Of a DNA stretch of 19,594 bases, positions 7,652-14,306 are shown piece after piece. Origin of the DNA: an uncultured Clostridium sp. Its GTDB lineage: Bacteria; Bacillota; Clostridia; TANB77; CAG-508. The notes under the pieces were generated by a model that did no database searches, was not told the origin of the DNA, and was given only the letters and a program-made list of their open reading frames with translations. The first letter of the stretch is position 1; every line of letters starts with the position of its first letter. A program made the position numbers and the translations under genes. Location of the stretch: NCBI GenBank assembly GCA_900557045.1, contig USQY01000031.1, forward strand, positions 1 to 19,594. Direction: 5' to 3'.

Positions 7652-8362
7652 TTACTTCTTTAAAATTACAACCTTTCGATTAGGTTCTTCTCCTATGCTA
7701 TGTGTTTTTACATATTTATTGTCTTGTAATTTACTGTGAATTATTTTTCTTTCATATGCTCCCATTGGTTCCAAAGTTATAGATTTTCCAGTTTTTGCAA
7801 CCGTTTTTGCGACTTTAATCGCTAAATTTTCTAATGTTTCTTTTCTTTTATTTCTATAATTTTCTATGTCAAGTATTATCCTTATTTTAGAATCATTATT
7901 TTTATTTGCTATAGAAGATAATATTGTTTGTAATGAGTTTAGTACATCTCCTCTATATCCTATTAAAAATCCAGAATCTTCACCTGTAATATTTATTTGT
8001 ATATTTTGATTTATAATTTCTATAGAATATTTGAATTCTTTGTTTGAAACATTACTAAGAAAGTTATCAAGAAATTCTTCTATACTTATTTTTGCTCTTT
8101 CCAAGTCTTTTATATCCACGTTTCTATTTTCATCTTTTATTGCTTCATTTTTTCTTTTTACTTTTTCTTCGGATTTTTCACTTTCTTTAATAGTAAGTTC
8201 TACTTTTACAACTCGTGGTACTAATATATTAAAAAAACTTCTTTTTTCTCCGTTTTCCAATATTTTTATATCAACCATATCTCTAGAAATATTTAATTGT
8301 TTTAAACCTTTTTCTATTGCTTCATTTGTTGTTTTACCTTCGGAAATAATACTTTTAAGCAT
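7652..8362 (-). CDS. jag: RNA-binding protein Jag/KhpB (SpoIIIJ-associated)
   Basis: A 236-residue protein of the Jag (EloR/KhpB) family, an RNA-binding factor that works with KhpA and is linked to cell elongation and to YidC in Gram-positives. The Jag-N domain covers about residues 1-50. A charged linker rich in Lys and Glu follows (60-90). The KH domain carries GFLIGYRGD at 131-139. The R3H domain at about 165-236 has the signature YERKIIHSKL with the Arg-x3-His pair. It overlaps the end of yidC by 8 nt, the usual yidC-jag coupling in Firmicutes. Confidence 0.95.
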   Translation of the reverse strand: MLKSIISEGKTTNEAIEKGLKQLNISRDMVDIKILENGEKRSFFNILVPRVVKVELTIKESEKSEEKVKRKNEAIKDENRNVDIKDLERAKISIEEFLDNFLSNVSNKEFKYSIEIINQNIQINITGEDSGFLIGYRGDVLNSLQTILSSIANKNNDSKIRIILDIENYRNKRKETLENLAIKVAKTVAKTGKSITLEPMGAYERKIIHSKLQDNKYVKTHSIGEEPNRKVVILKK

Positions 8363-9191
8363 TTTCTTCTGCCTCCTTAGTATTTACAATTTTTTTTATA
8401 ATAAATCTTTCACATATCATTAAAGCATTACTTACAAACCAATATAACGCTAGTCCTAGCGGTGCTATAAAAGCTATTGATACAGCCATAATTGGCATCA
8501 TATACGACATACCTTTATTCATTTGTGCAACAGAATCTGTTTCGTTTTGTTCTCCTTTTCCATCTTTTTTTGTTTTATTTTGCATATTTGTTGTTAATTT
8601 TATTGATATAAAAGATGAAATTACATATAACGCTGGTATAATATATACAGTAGCATCTTTTAAATTTTTATTTGGTACTTTACTTAAATCTAAACCTAAA
8701 AAATTCATATTAATGTTTACTGCCTCGTTTTCAGAAGACTTTTTTTGTATTATTTCTATTTCATAGTAATTAGAAACACTTCCATATTCTTCCTGAATTT
8801 CTGTTTTATACTTATTTATAATTGACTCATCTACTTTTTTCATATATGTTAATGGTTTACTAACCAAATAGAATACTGATAATATTATAATTATTTGAAC
8901 TATTGCACTTAAACAGCCACTAAAAGGAGAAATTTTTTCCCTTTTATATAATTCCATAGTTTCTTTATTTAACATTTCTGGATTATTTTTATATTTCACT
9001 TGTAATTCTTTGATTTTTCCTTGAATTTTATTTGTTTTTTGCATCGATTTTTGTTGTTTTATTGTAATTGGCAATAATATTATTCTAAGCAAAATAGAAA
9101 ATAAAATTATTGCAACACCAAAATTATTATTTACTAATTCATATAAAAAGTTTAGTAAATATCCAAAAAGATTTGAAATTGCTGAAAACAT
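8355..9191 (-). CDS. yidC: Membrane protein insertase YidC (SpoIIIJ/OxaA type)
   Basis: A 278-residue insertase of the YidC/Oxa1/Alb3 family, which places proteins in the membrane with or without SecYEG. A hydrophobic segment at about 22-45 carries the groove Arg in LLRIILLPIT. A Lys/Gln-rich cytoplasmic coiled region follows (KIQGKIKELQVKYKNN). Further membrane segments lie near 95-115, 180-200 and 228-262 (YMMPIMAVSIAFIAPLGLALYWFVSN). There is no lipobox signal peptide, unlike Bacillus SpoIIIJ but like many clostridial forms. An external loop of about 65 residues (116-180) looks less conserved. AAGGAGG precedes the ATG. It is part of the rnpA-yidD-yidC-jag group. Confidence 0.95.
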   Translation of the reverse strand: MFSAISNLFGYLLNFLYELVNNNFGVAIILFSILLRIILLPITIKQQKSMQKTNKIQGKIKELQVKYKNNPEMLNKETMELYKREKISPFSGCLSAIVQIIIILSVFYLVSKPLTYMKKVDESIINKYKTEIQEEYGSVSNYYEIEIIQKKSSENEAVNINMNFLGLDLSKVPNKNLKDATVYIIPALYVISSFISIKLTTNMQNKTKKDGKGEQNETDSVAQMNKGMSYMMPIMAVSIAFIAPLGLALYWFVSNALMICERFIIKKIVNTKEAEENA

Positions 9192-9206
9192 TTAATTTCC
9201 TCCTTA

Positions 9207-9425
9207 TCATTTTAAAGGATCATATCCACCTTTAGAAAATGGATTGCACTTTAATATTCTTTTTACTCCTAATAAAACTCCTTTTATAACCCCATATTTT
9301 TCAATAGCTTTTAACATATATTCTGAACATGTAGGATAATATTTGCAGTGTATTCCACAACTTGAAATTATGGGAGAAATTATTCTTTTATATTTTTTTA
9401 ACAAAAAAATTATTATTTTTTTCAT
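9207..9425 (-). CDS. yidD: Membrane protein insertion efficiency factor YidD
   Basis: A 72-residue protein of the YidD (DUF37/hemolytic) family, a small membrane-associated factor that helps insertion of inner membrane proteins. The conserved core HCKYYPTCSEYMLKAIEKYG and the closing CNPFSKGGYDPL are present. The N-terminus is a short basic amphipathic or hydrophobic segment. It lies 11 nt after rnpA with the site AGGT at the rnpA stop, and 15 nt before yidC, the standard order. Confidence 0.96.
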   Translation of the reverse strand: MKKIIIFLLKKYKRIISPIISSCGIHCKYYPTCSEYMLKAIEKYGVIKGVLLGVKRILKCNPFSKGGYDPLK

Positions 9426-9436
9426 ATTTTACCTGT

Positions 9437-9784
9437 TTACATATTTATAAATAAATTTGCCCTTTTAAAAATATTAGTCATGTCTGATTTTATTTTATAA
9501 AAATCTGCATTATCTAAACTTACATTTTTATTCCATAAAAACACTATATCATTCCCTAATAAAAGTTCTTTTTTAAATAGTTTATAATTTTCTCTTATCA
9601 ATCTTTTAGTTCTATTTCTTTTTACGGCTTTTCCAAGTTTGGTGTTTATCGCTATTCCAATATTGTTTTTATTTAGCTTGTTTTCTTTAATATAAATAGT
9701 TATATATCTTCCGCAATAATATTTTCCTTTAGACAAAACATATCTAAACTCATAATTTTTTTTTAAAGTATTTATCTTTCTCAT
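9437..9784 (-). CDS. rnpA: Ribonuclease P protein component RnpA
   Basis: The 115-residue protein subunit of RNase P, which binds the 5' leader of pre-tRNA and assists the catalytic RNA. The family motif, an Arg-rich helix RNRTKRLIRE, lies at 56-65, and the N-terminal IKKNYEFR-like start is present as LKKNYEFRYVL. Length is normal. The ribosome site GAGTG is weak. Together with the two hairpins that separate it from rpmH, this suggests lower expression than L34, as expected for a low-abundance protein. Confidence 0.96.
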   Translation of the reverse strand: MRKINTLKKNYEFRYVLSKGKYYCGRYITIYIKENKLNKNNIGIAINTKLGKAVKRNRTKRLIRENYKLFKKELLLGNDIVFLWNKNVSLDNADFYKIKSDMTNIFKRANLFINM

Positions 9785-9845
9785 ATTTCACTCTTTTTAT
9801 ATATCTTATATATCTTTTTTACTTTTTTAATTTTTATGAATAATA

Positions 9846-9861
9846 GGCGGATTTTTCCGCC
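9846..9861 (-). repeat. GC-rich hairpin in the rpmH-rnpA spacer
   Basis: GGCGGA (9846-9851) and TCCGCC (9856-9861) form a perfect 6-bp stem with a 4-nt loop, unusually GC-rich for this window. It lies downstream of the rpmH terminator and about 60 nt before rnpA. There is no U-run, so an mRNA-stabilising or processing element is as likely as termination. Confidence 0.6.
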
Positions 9862-9890
9862 ATGTTTACCTTTTTAAATAATATTTGAAT

Positions 9891-9920
9891 AAAAAAAGCC
9901 ACATTTTTTCTAAGTGGCTT
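9891..9920 (-). terminator. Terminator after rpmH
   Basis: On the minus strand AAGCCAC (9920-9914) pairs with GTGGCTT (9902-9896) around an 11-nt loop, followed by seven U (complement of 9891-9897). It begins 3 nt beyond the rpmH stop codon. Since rnpA lies downstream on the same strand with no clear promoter, termination is probably partial. Confidence 0.75.
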
Positions 9921-9923
9921 ATC

Positions 9924-10058
9924 TTAAGCACATATTTTTTTTCTTCCTTTTGCACGTCTAGCTTTTAATATATTTCTTCCAGATCTTGTGCTCATTCTTT
10001 TTAAGAAGCCATGTTCTTTCATTCTTTGTCTTGTTTTTGGTTGGAATGTTCTTTTCAT
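9924..10058 (-). CDS. rpmH: 50S ribosomal protein L34
   Basis: A 44-residue gene. The translation starts MKRTFQPKTRQRMKEHGF and ends ARRAKGRKKICA, which is L34 throughout; full length is 44 residues in most bacteria. It is extremely basic, as expected of an rRNA-binding protein. AGGAGGTG precedes the ATG at good spacing. It is the first gene of the left arm, driven by a near-ideal promoter and followed at once by a terminator hairpin. A longer open frame on the same strand in another phase (9958-10146) overlaps it and is not real. Confidence 0.97.
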   Translation of the reverse strand: MKRTFQPKTRQRMKEHGFLKRMSTRSGRNILKARRAKGRKKICA

Positions 10059-10134
10059 TCTGTTTTGCACCTCCTATTTGTTTATATAAATAACCGTAAC
10101 CGGAATATTTCAAAAATATTTCATTAACATTACA

Positions 10135-10164
10135 ATTATACAACAATTTTTGCCATTATGTCAA
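10135..10164 (-). promoter_or_regulatory. Sigma-A promoter of rpmH
   Basis: On the minus strand there is a perfect -35 TTGACA (10164-10159), an 18-bp spacer and a perfect -10 TATAAT (10140-10135). The leader before rpmH is about 70 nt. Confidence 0.9.
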
Positions 10165-10200
10165 TACATAAATTAATTAAAAAATAATTTTCTATTTTTA

Positions 10201-10230
10201 TTGACTATTATAGATGATTTTTGATATTAT
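10201..10230 (+). promoter_or_regulatory. Promoter of dnaA
   Basis: There is a -35 TTGACT (10201-10206), an 18-bp spacer and -10 TATTAT (10225-10230) with an extended TGA directly upstream. The start would be near 10237, so the DnaA boxes at 10301-10352 lie in the dnaA leader, a position that allows autoregulation. It is arranged back-to-back with the rpmH promoter. Confidence 0.75.
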
Positions 10231-10300
10231 ATACAAATAATAGGGAAGTATGCTTTTTAACCATTATTTTATTAGATATTTTTTTATAAATTTAAAAAAG

Positions 10301-10352
10301 TTATCCACAATTGTGGACATTTATCAACATATGTGGATAACTATGTGGATAA
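10301..10352 (+). other. oriC left part: DnaA-box cluster upstream of dnaA
   Basis: The cluster has a perfect TTATCCACA at 10301-10309, TTATCAACA (one mismatch) at 10321-10329, and two perfect boxes in minus orientation at 10332-10340 and 10344-10352, 12 bp apart. A weaker inverted half lies at 10312-10320, and TCCACAATTGTGGA there is a perfect palindrome. This is the counterpart of the incA/incB regions of the bipartite Bacillus origin. It may serve both replication initiation and dnaA autoregulation. Confidence 0.92.
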
Positions 10353-10397
10353 CTCATACATCCCAGGTATTTCAAGTGTTTTGGAGGATAGAATAAA

Positions 10398-11729
10398 ATG
10401 CAAAATGAACTAAATGAACTTTTAACAAAAGCAAAAGAACTTTTAAAAGAAGAGACAACCAAAATATCATATGAAACATGGATAAAAAATCTTGAAATCC
10501 AAAATGCAGACAATGGTAATATAGTTTTAGTTGCTTCTTCTAGTTTTCAGAAAGAAGCAATTTATTCACGTTATCACGATTTATTAACAAATACATTTAA
10601 CTTTATTACTAATAAAGACTGCAATGTTTCTATTATTTCCAAAGATGAAATTCAATCAGATGATTCTATAGAATCTGATTTTAATTCTAATTGTGGAAAT
10701 TCAAATCCTACATTAAATCCAAAATATACATTTGATTCTTTTGTTGTAGGAAATAATAATAGATTTGCACACGCAGCTGCATTAGCTGTTGCAGAAGCTC
10801 CAGCAACATCTTATAACCCACTATTTTTGTATGGTGGTGTTGGTCTTGGAAAAACACATTTAATGCATGCTATTGGTAATTCTATTTTAAGAAAAAATAA
10901 AAATTATAATATTTTGTATGTTACTTCTGAAAAATTTACTAATCAATTAATCAATTCAATAAAAGATAATAGTAATGAACAATTTAGAAATAAACATAGA
11001 AATATTGATGTTTTATTAATTGATGACATTCAATTCATTGCCGGAAAAGAACGTGTTCAAGAGGAGTTTTTTCACACTTTTAATGCATTACATGAAAGTG
11101 GAAAACAAATTATCCTTTCTAGTGATAGACCACCTAAAGATATTCAATTATTAGAAGACAGGCTTAAATCAAGATTTGAATGGGGACTTATAGCAGACAT
11201 TTCAAACCCTGACTACGAAACTCGTTTAGCTATTCTAAGAAAAAAAGCTCAATTAGATAATATAAATATTGATGATGAAATATTATCTAATATTGCCACT
11301 AGAATAGATACTAATATAAGAGAGTTAGAAGGTGCTTTGAATAAATTAATTGCAAAAGCTTCTTTAACGAATAGTCCTATTACTTTAGAAATGGCTGAAA
11401 GAGCTATCAATGATATAATTGCTCAACAAGATAAAGTTTTTTCATCTGAATTCGTACAAGAAACAGTTGCAAAATATTTCAATATTGATGCAAAAGATTT
11501 AAGAGGATCAAAAAGAAGTAACGATATTGCTTTTCCTAGACAAATTGCTATGTATCTTTGCAGAAATGTTGCTCAAATGTCTCTACCACAGATAGGTAAG
11601 GACTTTGGGAAGAGAGATCATACAACTGTAATGCATGCTTGTACAAAAATAGAACAAGACATAAAAGAAAATCAAAATACTAAGTTAATTGTGGAAAGTG
11701 TGAAAAACATTCTTCTTTCCGACAAATAG
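10398..11729 (+). CDS. dnaA: Chromosomal replication initiator protein DnaA
   Basis: A 443-residue AAA+ initiator that binds DnaA boxes, forms an oligomer on oriC and melts the DNA. Domain I (about 1-80) interacts with partners. A short low-complexity domain II rich in Ser, Asp and Asn follows (80-108). Domain III has Walker A GGVGLGKTH (146-154), Walker B LLIDDIQF (206-213) and the sensor region DRPPKDI. Domain IV from about 350 carries the box-binding helix-turn-helix and the signature IGKDFGKRDHTTVMHACTKI (399-418). GGAGG lies 11 nt before the ATG. The gene is flanked on both sides by DnaA boxes. Confidence 0.98.
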   Translation: MQNELNELLTKAKELLKEETTKISYETWIKNLEIQNADNGNIVLVASSSFQKEAIYSRYHDLLTNTFNFITNKDCNVSIISKDEIQSDDSIESDFNSNCGNSNPTLNPKYTFDSFVVGNNNRFAHAAALAVAEAPATSYNPLFLYGGVGLGKTHLMHAIGNSILRKNKNYNILYVTSEKFTNQLINSIKDNSNEQFRNKHRNIDVLLIDDIQFIAGKERVQEEFFHTFNALHESGKQIILSSDRPPKDIQLLEDRLKSRFEWGLIADISNPDYETRLAILRKKAQLDNINIDDEILSNIATRIDTNIRELEGALNKLIAKASLTNSPITLEMAERAINDIIAQQDKVFSSEFVQETVAKYFNIDAKDLRGSKRSNDIAFPRQIAMYLCRNVAQMSLPQIGKDFGKRDHTTVMHACTKIEQDIKENQNTKLIVESVKNILLSDK

Positions 11730-11809
11730 TATTGAAATCAACAAAAAATGTACTTTTTTCGAATAACTGTTTTGCAATTTTTTGTTTGATAAAAACTTAT
11801 GTATTATGC

Positions 11810-12037
11810 TGTGGACAATTAATGCATAGGTTATCCACAGGGGGGTGTGGATAACGTGTGGATAACATGTGGATAACTGAGTTATCCACAATTCAGATTT
11901 TAAACCTGTGGATAACTTTCCGACTTATCCACAAAATTATCCACATTGAAACCCTTACGGAAATCAGTTTTCCACATAGTTATCCACATAATCCACAGCA
12001 CCTACTACTACTACTACTATATATATTTATTTATTAT
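11810..12037 (+). other. oriC right part: DnaA boxes, DnaA-trios and unwinding element
   Basis: Twelve boxes lie here. Perfect boxes start at 11831, 11882, 11925, 11937 and 11980 (plus) and at 11846, 11857, 11868 and 11907 (minus). One-mismatch boxes start at 11810 (minus), 11968 and 11989 (plus). The last box is followed by GCAC and six CTA triplets (12002-12019), whose lower strand is the 3'-GAT-5' DnaA-trio pattern. An all-AT stretch, 12020-12037, is the likely unwinding element. The order box, 4-nt GC-rich link, trios, AT stretch is the same as the basal unwinding system of Bacillus subtilis. Unwinding is inferred, not shown. Confidence 0.95.
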
Positions 12038-12054
12038 AAAGGAGACGAGACAAA

Positions 12055-13170
12055 ATGAAAATTATTTGTGACAAGGATAAAATCCTTAAAGCTATTAATT
12101 CCGTAACTAAAGCGGTAGCAACTAAAACAACAATGCCTATTTTAGAAGGTATTTTAATTCAAACTAATGATAAAGAAGTAAAATTAACTACATATGATTT
12201 AGAAATAGGAATAGAATATATTATTGAAGCAACTGTTGAAGAACAAGGAGCAATAGTTGTTAATGCTATAATGTTTAGTGAAATAATAAGAAAATTACCA
12301 GATACAGAAATCAAAATTTATATAAATGATAAAAATCTTTTAGTTATAGAGTGTGAAGGTTCTTTATATAAATTAGCAACTATGAATCCAAATGAATTTC
12401 CCGAATTACCACAAATAAATATTGAAAATTCTATTGAAATAGAACAAAATGCATTAAAAGAAATGATAAGAAAAACAATTTTTGCTGTTAGCACAGAAGA
12501 AAATAGACCTATTTTTACAGGATGTCTATTTGAGGTAGTAGATAACAAGTTAAATTTAGTAGCTGTGGATGGATTTAGATTAGCATGGAAAAGTAAGTTT
12601 TTACAGACAAAGGTAAATAATTTTTCAGCTGTTATTCCAGGAAGAACTCTAAATGAAATTAATAAAATTATTTTAGATTCTTTTGATAATATAAAAATAG
12701 GTATAGCTAAAAACCAAGCTTTATTTGAAATGGAAAATTGTAAAATTGTTACTAGATTATTAGATGGAGAATTTTTAAATTATTCTAATGTAATTCCTAG
12801 TATGTGGGATACACGAATTAGGGTAAATAAAAATAATATTCAAAATTGTTTTGAAAGAATTAGTTTAATTTCTTCTTCTAGTATAGAAAAAGAAAAAAAA
12901 TATCCTGTAAAAGTTTCAATAGATATAGGAAAAGTTATTATTTCTTGTACTAACCAAACCGGTGATGCAAAAGAAGAAATGTTTGTTTCTACAGAAGGAA
13001 AAAATTTAGAAGCAGGATTTAATCCTAAATATTTCTTAGATGCGTTTAGAGCTATTGATGATGAAGAAGTATTTATAGATTTTGGAACTAGTATTTCTCC
13101 TTGCATAATAAGACCAGTTGATAATGGAGATTATATTTATATGATTTTACCAATAAGAATGAAAGAATAG
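12055..13170 (+). CDS. dnaN: DNA polymerase III beta subunit (sliding clamp)
   Basis: The 371-residue beta clamp, the ring-shaped processivity factor that tethers polymerase III and recruits MutS, ligase and other clamp-binding proteins. It starts MKIICDKDKILKAINSVTKAVATKTTMPILEGILI, a typical clamp start. AVDGFRLAW marks the second domain, and the C-terminus ends YIYMILPIRMKE, close to the usual YMLMPMR-like hydrophobic-pocket ending. Three clamp domains fit the length. AAAGGAG precedes the ATG, and the DnaA-trio/AT region lies immediately before it, so its leader is part of oriC. Confidence 0.97.
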   Translation: MKIICDKDKILKAINSVTKAVATKTTMPILEGILIQTNDKEVKLTTYDLEIGIEYIIEATVEEQGAIVVNAIMFSEIIRKLPDTEIKIYINDKNLLVIECEGSLYKLATMNPNEFPELPQINIENSIEIEQNALKEMIRKTIFAVSTEENRPIFTGCLFEVVDNKLNLVAVDGFRLAWKSKFLQTKVNNFSAVIPGRTLNEINKIILDSFDNIKIGIAKNQALFEMENCKIVTRLLDGEFLNYSNVIPSMWDTRIRVNKNNIQNCFERISLISSSSIEKEKKYPVKVSIDIGKVIISCTNQTGDAKEEMFVSTEGKNLEAGFNPKYFLDAFRAIDDEEVFIDFGTSISPCIIRPVDNGDYIYMILPIRMKE

Positions 13171-13178
13171 TGGACAAG

Positions 13179-13187
13179 TTATCCACA
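13179..13187 (+). promoter_or_regulatory. DnaA box at the dnaN-recF junction
   Basis: A perfect TTATCCACA lies 8 nt after the dnaN stop and 13 nt before the preferred recF start, next to its ribosome site. Given the dense box clusters nearby it is likely to be bound by DnaA. It could link recF-gyrB expression or local DNA shape to initiation. Confidence 0.6.
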
Positions 13188-13200
13188 GATGGGGCACAAT

Positions 13201-14274
13201 ATGTTGATAACTAATTTGAAATTACAAAATTTTAGGAATTATAATCAATTAAAAATTGATTTTAATAAAAATATTAACATTATCTATGGAGATAATGCAC
13301 AGGGAAAGACAAATATTTTAGAGGCAATTTTTGTTTCTTCTATAGGAAAATCTTTCAGAACAAATAAAGAAAAAGAATTAATAAAAATTGGAGAACAATT
13401 TTCTAAAATAGAAGTTGAATTTTCTAAATCCGATAGAGATGGTAATATAAAAATAGAAATTTCTGATAAAAAAAGTATTTTTGTAAATGGTGTAAAAATA
13501 AAAAAATTGAGCGAATTACTAGGAACAATACATATTGTTATTTTTACACCTGATGATATAAATATTTTAAAAAATGGTCCTAGTCAAAGACGTAGATTTT
13601 TGGATATTTTTATAGGACAATTAAGGCCTAATTATATATATAGTTTAAATATGTATTTAAAAGCTTTGGAGCAGAGAAATAATTATTTAAAGCAAATAAA
13701 ATTTGAGAATAAATCCGAATCCTTTTTAGATATATGGGATGAAAAATTATGTGATTATGCTGAAAAAGTTTTTAAATATAGATTAGAATTTATTAATAAA
13801 TTAAAGGAGAAAATTAAAAAAGTTCATAATATTATTACTGAAAACAATGAGGATATTAATATTGAATATATTTCAGATTATAATAATAAAGAAGAGTTTT
13901 TAAGAAGGTTAAAAAATAGCAGAAAAATAGATATAATAAAAGGTTATACAACAAAAGGTGTTCATAGAGATGATTTTAATGTTTATATAAATGATAATTT
14001 AATCAATGTTTATGGTTCTCAAGGACAACATAGAACTGCAATTTTATCATTAAAAATGTCTGAATTAAAAGTTGTGTATGATGAGATTGGTGAAAATCCC
14101 ATTTTATTGTTAGATGATTTTATGTCTGAGCTTGATGAAAAAAGAAGGACTAATTTTCTTAATAATATCAACGATACACAGGTTTTATTAACTTGTACTG
14201 ATAAAATTAATCTTGAAAAAATTAATTTTAACTTATATAATGTACAAAGTGGAAAAATAAATCAAAAGAATTAA
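13201..14274 (+). CDS. recF: DNA replication and repair protein RecF
   Basis: A RecF-family SMC-like ATPase that loads RecA at gaps with RecO and RecR. Walker A GDNAQGKTN lies near residues 30-38, the ABC signature GSQGQHRTAILSLK near 274-287 and Walker B ILLLDDFMSELD near 300. The frame is open from an ATG at 13189, but the second ATG at 13201 gives MLITNLKLQNFRNYN, where the conserved NFRNY sits at its usual distance from the start, with GGGG 7 nt upstream. I therefore prefer 13201 (357 residues). The small S4-domain gene often found between dnaN and recF in Firmicutes is absent. Confidence 0.96.
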   Translation: MLITNLKLQNFRNYNQLKIDFNKNINIIYGDNAQGKTNILEAIFVSSIGKSFRTNKEKELIKIGEQFSKIEVEFSKSDRDGNIKIEISDKKSIFVNGVKIKKLSELLGTIHIVIFTPDDINILKNGPSQRRRFLDIFIGQLRPNYIYSLNMYLKALEQRNNYLKQIKFENKSESFLDIWDEKLCDYAEKVFKYRLEFINKLKEKIKKVHNIITENNEDINIEYISDYNNKEEFLRRLKNSRKIDIIKGYTTKGVHRDDFNVYINDNLINVYGSQGQHRTAILSLKMSELKVVYDEIGENPILLLDDFMSELDEKRRTNFLNNINDTQVLLTCTDKINLEKINFNLYNVQSGKINQKN

Positions 14275-14306
14275 TGCAATAAAGCATAGAAAGGAAAAGA
14301 TGTATA

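Noticed and set aside
9958..10146. 62-codon minus-strand reading frame between rnpA and dnaA
   Set aside because: It overlaps rpmH in another phase; the rpmH frame encodes a full-length L34 with a strong ribosome site.
11831..11997. Regular short repeats that could be taken for a CRISPR-like array
   Set aside because: The repeated unit is the 9-bp DnaA box in both orientations with 0-35 bp gaps, not long repeats with uniform spacers.
11685..12058. Short reading frames on both strands across the dnaA-dnaN gap
   Set aside because: They translate the DnaA-box repeats (for example Leu-Ser-Thr and Trp-Ile-Thr runs) and have no ribosome sites; the DNA is oriC.
13189..13200. recF start at the first in-frame ATG (13189)
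   Set aside because: It puts four extra residues before the conserved N-terminus and lacks a spaced ribosome site; its own ATGGGG is better read as the ribosome site for ATG 13201.
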